A model generated the notes under the pieces. The model saw only the letters and a list, made by a program, of their open reading frames with translations, searched no databases and was not told the origin of the DNA. Both the position numbers and the translations under genes were made by a program. A DNA stretch of 64,000 nucleotides from Cardiocondyla obscurior (lineage: Eukaryota > Arthropoda > Insecta > Hymenoptera > Formicidae). Position 1 is the first letter of the stretch. Each line of letters starts with the position of its first letter. Below, piece by piece: positions 1 to 9,624 of the stretch. The stretch spans positions 496,001-560,000 of the forward strand of contig NC_091887.1 of NCBI RefSeq assembly GCF_019399895.1, in the 5' to 3' direction.

Positions 1-33
1 AATAACTCGATTCTGTGTCACTAAAGCTGCTCT

Positions 34-137
34 CTTTTTAGTAGACACAGTCGACACAAGTGTCATTTTGTTTTTTTTCGTATTGACAGAATAACGAAAA
101 CAGAACGACACTTGTGTTGGCTGTGTCTATTAAAAAG
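34..137. repeat. Fold-back (long inverted repeat) upstream of BORCS6
   Basis: Two 31-nt arms (34-64 and 107-137) are inverted copies of each other with only three mismatches, separated by a 42-nt centre. The centre itself partly pairs: a T-rich tract ending in TTTTCG opposes CGAAAAC. All three arm mismatches become G-U pairs if the plus strand is transcribed. The element lies about 220 bp upstream of the BORCS6 start codon. It could be a fold-back MITE or a transcribed hairpin. No target-site duplication was identified. Confidence 0.75.
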
Positions 138-356
138 AAAGCATACTAAATCGCTAGATCATCACACAATCACAATATATAATTGTGTAGAATATGGCCA
201 ATCATAATCGAGAGCTTGAGCAACCATTTTGAATTATAAACAGCGTTGAAAAGTTAGGTTTCGTTTTAACGTTTTAGCTACTAGTATCGACACCGTCAAC
301 CTGTTAACCACAGTCATTACTCTTCTAGCGACGTTTTAAAAAAATTGTCGGCGAGG

Positions 357-2248
357 ATGGAACCGGACGAGATCGAAGTAGCCTCAAAATCGGGGACAAA
401 TATACGAAACGACAAAAATGCTATCATCGACTACGACGAAGACAGAGTAAGGTTAGAATTAATTGCCCTCGAGAATTGAACGTATACGAGCTTATAGATC
501 TGTTTCTTGTATTTTTAAAATTTATTTGGATGATTCAAGATTTCAATATGTAAGCCATCGATACTCGCTCGTAAATGTTTGATACTATATACTTTTTATT
601 CATTTTAGAACATTTTAGAAGCAGGATAAAATTAAATAAGATTCTTTCGCATTGTTTAATTGTATCATTAATAATTTTGTTATTTTAGTTGCACGAGATG
701 ACAGCGTCTTATTCCGAAATATCGTTTGATTCGCAATCTTCGCCGCCTGTCTCGGAACTAAGATCGCTCATCGATTCTCCCGACATTGACAGCGGAAAAT
801 TTCTAGACGATAATTTAGAAAGAATGGGAGGAGCTGGACATAGGCCTGATCAATTGGACTTAAGAAGTAGAAGTGGTAGCCCAACAGAAGGTGAAGATCT
901 CGATCCACCGAGCTACCACAAAGCTATGGGTTACTTGCAACTCGAAGGAAGAGTAATGCAAGATGGAGATATGGTATTGTTTGTGACAGAAGATCTCGAG
1001 AACAAAATCAAACTATCTAGCCCCGTAACGAAAAAAGGAGACACCCCGTCATTTCCAGGATCGCGGAGTTCGACTCCGTGCTTGTACAGGCAAGCCTTAA
1101 CTCCACAGCTGCCGCCTCTCGATCATAATGTATTAAATGAATTAGAAATGGAAGCTAGAAAAGTTGCGACTTCCGTAGACGCATTAACTGAAAATCTGGC
1201 CGCAATCTTACAAAATGTAAGATCGTACTTAATTATATTCTGCTACCTGATTTTATATGTTTGAATTAATTGATTTTATATGTTATTCGTTTTTATTTTT
1301 AGGCATCAGCCCTCACAGTTGGTTGTTTAGAAACGTATAGAGACGCGGTGTGTAAAACATGTGATGCAGTGGATCACAATATAAAATCAATGTATCAATT
1401 AATGGCGAAATGTGAGGAATTATCTAAATCGATGGGACCAATTTATAAGTTGGCAGAGCAGATGTGAGTATAAGTGTATATATATATTTTTTTTTTTTTA
1501 TTTAATCGAGGCACGTGAGAAATTATTATTAATTACGAGACATCTTGAAACTTTGATCATAAACTGTCATTAGCATTCTTGTGAAATTTCTTATGAAGGC
1601 GACACGATCCTTATTTATAAAGTCAATCAAGAACACCTAACTGTAAATTACGGTCTTAATCTAAGAAGAGTGATTTCGTTTTAATCAAGTACTAACAACA
1701 TCTTGGGCAAAGAGATGAAGGGTGAAAATGAAAGAGAAAAGATGAGAAAATAGCTCTCTACAGAAAGAGGAGAACGCGCGTGTTTATTAAAACTTTCTTT
1801 GCTATATGCTGGATCAATTATTAAGATACCTTAGGGTATCTGGAAATTGCTGTAGCAAACTCTGTAGCTCTAAACTCAAAGCTTTCCTTAAAGGTTGTTA
1901 TCTAGTCAAAAGAAAAATAAAAACTTTCTTTTCACGCTTCTCTTTTCGTTCATTCTTTATTACGAAGATTATAACTTAGTAGAATTTAACGAGAACTTTT
2001 TTTTATTTACGTAATATTTATCGTAAAATTTGTGAAATTATCCGAGCAACAATTAAAAAAAGAAAAAATTTATTAATTATGTTACGATAAATTGTAATGA
2101 GTATTAGCGTATTTCATATACATATGAATGGGAAAATGTTTTATAAAATACACGTATGTATGTACCTGCAATTTTAATTCTATCTTTAACTTTCAGCAAA
2201 GAGATGAAGAGAATGCTGGACCTGTTCGAAAGCGCGATGAACCTATAA
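357..2248 (+). CDS. BORCS6: BLOC-1-related complex (BORC) subunit 6, lyspersin; four exons, complete
   Basis: The exons are 357-446, 689-1216, 1303-1463 and 2197-2248 (831 nt, 276 residues plus TAA). Donors are GTAAGG, GTAAGA and GTGAGT, and every acceptor is a T-rich tract ending in AG; introns are 242, 86 and 733 nt. The start ATG has A at -3 and G at +4. Residues 1-30 are acidic and come from exon 1. Residues 31 to about 175 are Ser/Pro/Asp-rich and probably disordered. Residues 178-276 form the helical C-terminal domain typical of the BORCS6 family, containing VLNELEMEARKVATSVDAL, ETYRDAVCKTCDAVD and a C-terminal EIKxMKR-like helix (KEMKRMLDLFESAMNL). BORC sits on the lysosome surface and recruits the small GTPase Arl8, coupling lysosomes to kinesin. 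The family call rests on recalled motifs, not a search. A continuous reading of exon 2 runs past the true donor at 1217 into intron and should not be used. Confidence 0.85.
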
Positions 2249-5246
2249 AGCGATAAGGAGAAAAATGCGTGCAGCGTAGTTCACGATAAAATGTATTTAT
2301 GTGTTAATTTATAGTGCTCTAAAGATTATGTTAATATGTTATATGATAAGTATTAATACATTCACATAGGTACCTGCTGTATATTGCCTTTTTAAAAAAT
2401 ATACATAGATGTGCTTCTCGTTAAAGAGAACTATTTTATATTTAATAATTTTTAACGTTGATGTACGAATGTATCTATGCACACTGAAAGGTAGATATGA
2501 TATTTGCAGTAACGAAAGCGGCTAGCGTATATTGAGAAGCAGATATCGCGATTGCCACAGCGACGGCGGCTAGCGTGGTATGCGTCGAGCCTCACACGAA
2601 ACCTATAGTATATGCACCGCGAAACACCAGCCGCCGAGGGCCACCGAAGACAGAGAGAAAGAGAGAGAACAATCCTACTACTTCTTCCCTTATCCTCTTG
2701 ATCACCATCCTCCGGATTCCGGCCCAGAATAATTTACCCGCTCGCGGAAAAGTGGCAGCAGTGAATTCGATTCAATGTATCACGGATTTTTTAAGGTAAG
2801 GTAAACTTCGATACATGTTAAATGTTATTATAAATTATATCACGCTTAGCTGACTGCTTAAAAACGATAACTCAAAGTACGATAGGGATGACAAAAGTAA
2901 AGCGAAAAAGAGAAAGGAAATTTGACAAGAAGCGAAAGGATGAGGGTGAAGCCGGGGGTGGAAAATGGTTCGGAAAGGTAGTAGCGACGTCTACTTTGTA
3001 ACTGTAGACCAATACAACGCACGGTGAAAGCGGCTCCGGATATCATATTCCAGGATGTGCATTAGAGGCGTTGAGTCGCTCGCCATCGTAGCCATCCCGT
3101 TCCATCTCGTATCCCGTCGGCGAGCAACTAAATACAATAACGGGATGGATGACTCGGAGGTTGATGTCGGGGGGGTTAACGGCTTTCTCGACGGCGGCGA
3201 ACCACTTTTCAGTTGCTTTTCTCGCCCCCTGAAGTGATAGAAGAGAGAGACGGCGGAACGGGGTCGCGCGGTTCTCTCTACACCCCCTTTTACACCCGAG
3301 AATTTCCCTCTTTTCCGATGTTACTTCGCACAAAAGACGATATCAACGATATCGCGGTCGTTTCTCTGGCCGAGGTGCTTCGTATACCTATGCAACGCTT
3401 GATAAATGGAAATTCTGAAGGCCCCATTAATCGCGACCGCGAGCTGAAAAATTGAGCGGCCGTACACGAGCGATTTAGAAACAGGAAGTTATTTCCAGAG
3501 AATACAAATTGTTATTAAGAATTTTCAATGAAATTGACTTGCACAGTTGTGCAGTATGTTATATTTTATTTATGATGTCTATCGTTAATCGAAAGCGTAC
3601 GTGGGACGGTTCTCATAATTTGCCTAATGATGCAAATTACATTTATACAGCGTTACATTAATTACCCGCCCTCTATTACTTCCTTAAACCGAAATCGTGG
3701 GAAAAGAGTCGCGTTAACGAAACGTACAAGTACAAAAGACATGTTAAACCACTTCATTTAATACCTTCGCAGTTGAAATAGAATCGACAAGTGTCCCCTG
3801 TAACTAGGATATTCAACGAATCTGCGGAACGTTCAAAGAACGGTATGCGCCACGAGACGAAAGAATGAAAAAGAGAGAGAAGTAAAAGAGAGATGAGAGA
3901 AAAAGGAATGGGAAAGCGGCGGTCACACGCCGCGTGCAGGCGGGGTGCATTGTGTCGGGTCGACAGAATAAGGAAGTGTCCTCGGTCCCTCGCGTTTGCC
4001 ACTCTTCTTTCCCTCGGACCCGCGCTTTCCGCGTCTTCGCTCTCGCCTCCGTTGCTCGCGGTCGAGACGTCTGCCGATACCCTGCCATCCCAGTCCCTTC
4101 GGCCCTTTCTTTTCCGCGCCGATTTTGCCGCCTCGCTGCAGACCGTCGCGCGGCCGTCGCGAAGTTTTCCGTCGACTGCATTTTTTTTTTGTCTTTCGTT
4201 TTTTAATTCCCTATCCTTTCTCGTACGAGATGCAGCATCTCGGTGCGCATTTTCCCTCCCCCCGCGCGGCTCTTTTCTCGCCGGAGCCCGAGAGGAAGCG
4301 ACCGTCGAATGGGAAAACCACATGTTGCGGTTTTTCACGTCGCTCGCGAGCTCCCGTAACGCGCCACCGATATTTCCGACGTACCTTCCCTCTCTCAGAT
4401 AAAACCTAATGGAATTTTTTATGACCCCGGCTGCGAGCCGGGCGAGTTTAATGAGAATCCGACAAGCCTTCGACGCGCCGTCGTTGAGTCGATCTTTTCG
4501 GAGAATCCGCGCTTTTCTTTTGTCATTCCGCGCTCGCCGAGCAGTTCTTCTTCGCGATATCGTTCTCACGTTTCAATCCGCGAATCGTTGCGAGCCCCCG
4601 GGGGCTTTGTCGCTTTTCGGCGCTATCGCAGGGATAACAATTTTACGGTATTGCTTTACCGTCGCGAGATATTCCTTCTCTTTCGTCAATTATTATACAA
4701 CGCTTGCCGAAAATTCGCTACGCGCGTAAATCGTCGGGGGGAGAGGGCAGGAATTGTGGGATTTAACATTACATAAAATTACATTACATTAAAATATTCT
4801 CATCTCATCTCTCTCTCTCTCTCTCGCTCTCTCTCTCTCTCTTTTTTCTTCGTTGTCTCGGCTAACAGTCTCTTAACTCTATTTTACTTCCACGAATGGA
4901 GTATAGCTCCGAGCGTTTCTTACTTCTCCACCTACACCTCTTCCTCTTTTGCTTTTCTCTCGCTCAAATCTATGCCTATTCCGATTTTGGAATCATTCTT
5001 TCTCTCTCTCTCTCGCCTCCTTTCTTCTTCGCGTCGCGCTTGGATGGTCATCGCTAACGCTCCATTGCTCTCTCTCTCTCTCTCTCTTTCTTTCGCTCTC
5101 ACTTTCGAGACCCGTGCAGCCATCTTTGTTACACGTCTCGTAACCATTACGTTTCGTCTCTCTCGCTCTCCTCACCCCACTCTACCCGCTAGGCTGCGCG
5201 GCGTACTCCACTCCACGTACTTCGACTTCCGCGACCGGCGTTCACT
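2249..5246. other. BORCS6 3' UTR and intergenic sequence
   Basis: There is no AATAAA hexamer in the first 330 bases after the stop; GATAAA at about 2286 is the closest variant. The rest is CpG-rich with no convincing exon. A sequence ending TTTTTTAAG|GTAAGG at 2795/2796 could be the donor of an untranslated exon, but no promoter motif supports it. The long minus-strand opening at 3754-4569 is Arg-rich low-complexity translation of CpG-rich DNA and is not counted as a gene. From about 4800 the sequence becomes strongly CT-rich as it approaches the promoter at 5249. Confidence 0.5.
4807..5087. repeat. (CT/GA)n tracts upstream of the promoter
   Basis: CT dinucleotide runs lie at 4807-4842, 5000-5014 and 5068-5087, within 450 bp upstream of the predicted start site at 5249. 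In insects, GA/CT runs near TATA-less promoters commonly bind GAGA-type factors. That role is inferred from position and sequence only. Confidence 0.7.
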
Positions 5247-5281
5247 TCAGTTCATATTGAGTTCCCGCTCGCGTCGGTTGG
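5247..5281 (+). promoter_or_regulatory. Inr + DPE core promoter, predicted start at 5249
   Basis: TCAGTT at 5247-5252 matches the insect initiator consensus TCAKTY, with A+1 at 5249. At +28 (5276-5281) the sequence is GGTTGG, matching RGWYV of the downstream promoter element at the exact spacing required. I see no TATA box about 30 bp upstream. Inr/DPE promoters with upstream GA tracts are typical of developmentally regulated insect genes with long introns, which fits the gene that follows. Confidence 0.6.
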
Positions 5282-5749
5282 GCTTCTCTCGCGGTTTCAA
5301 GTTGCTGGTGTACCGCGGCCGCGTTTTCGGCTCCGCATCGCGTTCGCTCGCTCGTCGCAACGCGAAACCGGTGTCACCGCGCGTGTCCACGCTCGGCGAA
5401 AGACGCGTCCCGATTTATTCCGTCGAAGATCGCGGAGCCGGCCGGTCATGGATCTACGGGGTGACGAACCGTTGTCGCGGCGTCTCGCGTGAAATGCGCC
5501 GCTTCTCGATTCTTCGCAGAGTCGTTAAAACAAGTGACGGCGTTACGGAAGACGAAGACAAGTGACGAGTGCCGGCGCGTCTGGATGCTCTTCTCTCACC
5601 AGCTTTGTTGTTGATTGTTACCAGCCCGTTTTGCTGCCTCGGACAAGTGACGGCGTGCCGGCCCCCCTCCCACCCCTCCCCCGCGTGACACGGATATCGC
5701 CAAGATCGTCGGACGAGACTTCGTTGGATCAGCTATCGCGCCGCGCGAC
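5249..5749 (+). other. 5' UTR of the large split gene, with three uORFs
   Basis: The predicted leader is about 501 nt and GC-rich. Three short upstream ORFs precede the main ATG: 5448-5492 (14 codons), 5494-5565 (23 codons) and 5585-5614 (9 codons). The first two are separated by a single base. The phrase ACAAGTGACG recurs three times between about 5530 and 5655. None of the uORFs overlaps the main start at 5750, so they may dampen translation or allow reinitiation. The leader start depends on the promoter prediction at 5249. Confidence 0.5.
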
Positions 5750-5770
5750 ATGGACTTCGTAATATTGAAG
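5750..5770 (+). CDS. First coding exon of a large unidentified secreted/membrane protein gene
   Basis: The ATG at 5750 has G at -3 and G at +4. The exon encodes MDFVILK and ends in phase 0 at AAG|GTAAGA (donor at 5771). The reading frame also stays open in the intron, to a stop near 6015, but the strong donor and the fit to the exon at 56277 argue that the ORF is cut here. Joined to that exon, the protein starts MDFVILKVSEIKATLILA, with a basic/polar N-region and a hydrophobic core, as in a signal peptide. I do not recognise the gene. It continues beyond the right edge of the window. Confidence 0.55.
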
Positions 5771-6960
5771 GTAAGACCTTCTCTACTTTTGTTCGACCCT
5801 CCGCTAAGGAAACTTGTTCGTCTTACTTGGAATACTGTTATCGCGATACGTTCCCTTATCGCCGTAACTGTAGCAACTAATTTCGAAATATGGCAGCGCG
5901 GGGTCCCGTTCGGGGTATTCCTATCTGTCCGAATTGATAAGCTAATTGTTGGACGCTACGGTGTCCGAAGAAAATTGCTCGTGCTACTTAGCACGTTCCT
6001 GTCATCGATAAAATAATCGCGGCACGCATTCTCCTTATCGTCGGTGCTCTAATAAACTTCTGAAGTATTGCGGCGCGTAAAAAAATCCCGACATCTGTTG
6101 CGTTAAACAGACTCGGGGGTGTTCGTCGCGCGAAGAAACGAGCGTATTTTATTTCGATCTCACACACATTTTATAAGTGATTAGAAGGAACTATTTTTTA
6201 AAATACACCAATTACAAATTACGAATAAAAAAAGCATGCGACTCACCAATCTGCATCAGCGGAGTTGATGATTTCTGCCGGTGACTGTAACATAAAAAGA
6301 AATATATTATTGTAGACACGTATATTAGTTTAAAAAATTAATTATTAGTTTAAAAAATTAATTTAAAAAAAAAGTAAAAGTTTTTTTTTTTTTAATTTAA
6401 TTAAAAGAATTGATATGCACCTAAAAGTTGCTCCGCCGATGTATGATGCCCCCCGGGCCTGCTCCTCCTCTCAGATGGGACGTGTCGAGTCATCCTTCCG
6501 CGCCGCGCACAAGTCACTCGCGAATACCCGACCGTGATTTTACAATTCCGCGAGAATTACTGGTCACTGTCGCGCGATATTTTTCGGCGCTCCTGAAAAA
6601 GAAAATCCTGAAAAAGAAAACAGGTTACTGACTTACCCAATCTGCATACAGCGGAGTTGTAAAATTCTGCCGGTGGCTGTAACATAAAAAGAAAAATATT
6701 AATGTAGACACGTATATTAGTTTAAAAAATTATTTTAAAAAAAGTAAAAGTTTTTTTTTTTTTTAATTTAAATAAAAGAATTGATATTTACCTAAAAGTT
6801 GCTCCGCCGATGCAGGATGCCTCCTGGTGGGCCTGCTCGTCCTCTCAGATGGGACGTGACGAGCCATCCTTCCGCGCACTAGAAACTCGCGAATGCACTT
6901 CCGTAAAAAAAATAATCGTAAAAAAACGTCCGAGAACTAGCGGCACTCCCGAAACGACCG

Positions 6961-6980
6961 ACGAACCGGCTGCGGTTCGT
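6961..6980. other. Conserved 8-bp hairpin inside repeat block B
   Basis: ACGAACCG at 6961-6968 and CGGTTCGT at 6973-6980 are perfect inverted repeats around the loop GCTG. The same 20 bases occur unchanged in copy 3 (30593-30612) and copy 2 (63022-63041), while neighbouring sequence in block B differs in length between copies. Confidence 0.7.
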
Positions 6981-7372
6981 ACGATGACTGATATCGGCGC
7001 ACGGCACTTTAAGTTCTCACTAAACGATGCGAAGCAGCGGAGTTTCTCTTGATCTGAAACAGAAAAATTAAAATATTATTTCATAGATGTTAAATCTAAT
7101 TAAAGAAAATTATAGAAAAACGTTATCGAAAATGTAAAGCATTTTACTGCGACAAAAAATTGATACTTACCCCGGGGTTGCTCCGCTGGGGCAGGATACC
7201 CATCCTGAGCCTCCTCCTCCTCTCAGACTTCCCGTCAGGGTGACTAGCATCCTCTCAGATTCGTCCTCGCCCTGGTCCCTGCGAACAAAAACCCCAGACA
7301 ATTAGTTAAACCTTTGCGAGTCTACGCAACACGCGTGAGGATATCACTTACTTTAAGGAAAGGAGACGTAAA

Positions 7373-7426
7373 CGCACGTGCTCTTCTCACACGGAGAATC
7401 ACACGTGCTCTACTCGCACGGAGAAC
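7373..7426. repeat. 27-bp tandem duplication with E-boxes in repeat block D
   Basis: Units 7373-7399 and 7400-7426 are tandem 27-bp copies, each with a CACGTG E-box and a CACGGAGAA tail. The same pair occurs in copy 2 at 63394-63447, where the second E-box has changed to CACATG. On the minus strand this lies just upstream of the block D donor, so it could be promoter or leader sequence of the repeat. Confidence 0.6.
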
Positions 7427-7703
7427 GGAGATGAGGAGATAGTTCGCGTATCGCGAGGTTTTCGTTTAACGCGAATACGTATATTAATTTCGGTACGGAC
7501 ACACGTGGTTACCGTGCAGAGCGTAATACGTGTGTGCTCGCGCGACCGCTGGAGAAGGACAGAGCGGGAGTGGGAGTAGTGGGGGGAAAAATTACCTAGC
7601 GCGCGGCACGTAGGCTCGCGCTCGCTCACACCCTGTCTCCCCCCCGCCCCCCGCGCCTATCTATTCGTTATTCTCATTCGATTTAATTGTAATATTAAAT
7701 TAG

Positions 7704-7782
7704 TACGTCCAGACAAAGACGGTACTTGCATTAGGTCGTCCTCGATCTTGAAAATCGTGAAGACCGTCTTTGCCTGGACGTA
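7704..7782. other. Imperfect hairpin at the upstream end of repeat copy 1
   Basis: Arms 7704-7727 and 7760-7782 pair over about 22 positions with one A/C mismatch and one bulge. A smaller CGAT/ATCG hairpin sits in the loop. The equivalent hairpin in copy 2 (63753-63831) keeps the pairing through one two-sided change (C-G to T-A) and three changes that leave G-U pairs. It could be a structured RNA, a pre-miRNA-like hairpin or a subterminal inverted repeat of the element. Confidence 0.7.
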
Positions 7783-7843
7783 TTAATTAAATATTAAAAT
7801 TAACTCGAACCTGAAAATCGCCGATATAACAGCCGGCGTTGAC

Positions 7844-7874
7844 TCTCGCTTGGCATGAAGCAAGCCAAGCGAGA
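7844..7874. other. Perfect 11-bp hairpin
   Basis: TCTCGCTTGGC at 7844-7854 and its exact inverse GCCAAGCGAGA at 7864-7874 are separated by 9 nt. It lies just outside the region shared by the dispersed repeat copies, so it is not part of the common element. Function unknown. Confidence 0.6.
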
Positions 7875-9497
7875 AGAGAATTAATCAGCGGTAACAATTA
7901 ATAGTTAATTTACGCGTCACATTAATTTTTTAAGATAGGACCACCGTCGTAATGAGCTCGTTAACGAATCAATTATTTAATAAATAGTATTATTTCTTAA
8001 ACGGGCCACTGACTTAGAGAACGATTTTTAAGCGTGAAAATATTTAAAATCTTTCTTCTATTTTTTTTCTTAAACGTTCTTGCTTTTATTTAAATTAATT
8101 CTTTTACGTAACTTAAAAAAAATAAAGAAACGTAAAATTATACAATTACATTTTGAGATATAAGCAGAAAGGAATAGAATAACTAGAGCAACATGTTTTT
8201 TAAGAACGGAAAGTCTTGTGCGGTGCGCCTTAGTCTCGCTACAATTTCGCCGGGTTTCATTTTTTTATCTCGCGTAATCGCTATCGTATCGGCGTGCAAA
8301 ATGCTTCCCGACGAGCCGTGTCAATTTCCCGCTGGCGAAAGGTAAATAAAATCGCCGGCTCTTTTCTCGGTTGAGCCCCACGCAGCCACCGTGCACCTCG
8401 ACCCGTCACCGGGTTCTCGGGCGACTCGGTATTTGTGCAATAATGTTATACAAATATTCATTTTATATCGACGTGCTTTCGGGAGCTTGTTCCGCGCACC
8501 AATGGTGGAGGGCCGCTTAATGGCGGTGGTATTTGCGTCTGGACCGCGGGTTCATAAACGTCGCGTGTATTATTGCCTGCGATGTAAATGCGTCGTGATT
8601 CACGCCGGGACACCTCGCCCGTGAGCGAGAAACGCACGTCCCGTGTAAAACCGTATTCCCGTAACCCCCCGAAATCGACAGAGAGCCGTTCGAATCGCAA
8701 CGCGCGACCGAGTGCGCGGAAATGGACGCGATCAGGGCGATTTCCTTGCCCTGCAATCAGCCTTTGGCATAACGCGACACGGTTGAAAGTTTCGACTCGA
8801 AACAACAACGCCCCGACACGACTCGCTCTCGCTTAAACGCGACGCGGAACGTGACACGTCCACGCCTTGTTCTCTCGTTCTCGTTTAGCTCGCGGAAATC
8901 GCATTTTTTCTTTTTCTTTTTTTTTTTCTGCCGCGAGTTACGCGACCAATGTACAATTTCCAGCTGGCAATGAACGCGTAATATTTTTACACCGTATATT
9001 TCGCGCTGATTTTCGAAACCTAGCGTGCTCGTCCTCGGTAATCTATTTCTGAATTTCATTTCCCCTTCGCCTACGCTTTTTATTTTATTCTACTCTTTTT
9101 TGGGGGGTCCCTTCTCTCCTCTGTCCCTCGAAAACGAATGAGCGCGAATGGGTTAATGCGCAAATTTGAATAAAGCCGTACAAAGGAACGGAACAGTCGG
9201 AGTAAATAAATTTAGCTATGACCGTTTCGATAGCAATCGACACCGCGGCTCGATATCGCGTCCCTCTCGACCCGACCCGGCCGCGATACAAACGAGTTAA
9301 CGGGCAGATTGCTCGTTTTTGTTTCGCGCAACGTGTTCGTAACTTCCTACACGCAGGCTGTGCGGTACGGCTCGTCTCGAGTACCGCGATACGGACTGAG
9401 GATAAGGCACGCCCGGCGCGATGAACACTCGAGAACATAACGCGCGCCGCCCTTCAAGGGCAAGCTCTTGTCGCGTCTTCTCGTTAAGAGATCACAA

Positions 9498-9624
9498 CTG
9501 AAAAAAAAAGAGGAGCTATATTTGGTAATAATTATCCAGCCTTGGTTAACGTGATGGATCACAGATAACATTAACCAAAGCTGGATGATTATTACCATAT
9601 ACAGTCTCTCTTTTTTTTTTTTTA
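9498..9624. repeat. Fold-back with 27-bp stem, pre-miRNA-like
   Basis: Arms 9523-9549 and 9571-9597 pair over 27 positions with two mismatches, around a 21-nt loop that itself contains GTGATGGATCAC. Outside the main stem, A-rich CTGAAAAAAAAAGAG (9498-9512) opposes CTC-poly(T)-AG (to 9624), so almost the whole 127 bp folds on itself. The size and stem quality resemble a miRNA precursor, but no known insect mature miRNA is recognised in either arm. A short MITE with long terminal inverted repeats is the main alternative. Confidence 0.75.

Larger units (their letters stand above)
6188..7832 (-). repeat. Dispersed spliced-looking repeat, copy 1 (longest)
   Basis: Read on the minus strand, this is a series of exon-like blocks with splice sites. 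Block D ends at 7352 with donor GTAAGT. Block C is 7278-7171 (108 nt; acceptor TTCGCAG, donor GTAAGT). Block B is 7053-6792 (262 nt; acceptor TGTTTCAG, donor GTAAAT). Block A is 6676-6637 (40 nt; acceptor GTTACAG, donor GTAAGT). A second, shorter B' (6592-6421) and A' (6284-6247) follow. Blocks B and C share a 3' end with CTGAGAGGA, CATCCTGC and GCGGAGCAAC motifs. A near-identical copy lies at 62595-63882 and a partial one at 30160-30700. No protein family is recognised. It may be a non-autonomous mobile element or a dispersed noncoding gene. Limits are approximate, taken from where the copies stop matching. Confidence 0.7.

Noticed and set aside
3754..4569. 271-codon minus-strand ORF
   Set aside because: Arg/Lys/Ser-rich low-complexity translation with several overlapping open frames on both strands. 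The opening comes from CpG-rich sequence with few stop codons, and there is no splice or domain support.
4972..5565. 197-codon plus-strand ORF across the promoter
   Set aside because: It begins in CT microsatellite sequence upstream of the predicted start site and runs through the 5' UTR. Its end coincides with the second uORF.
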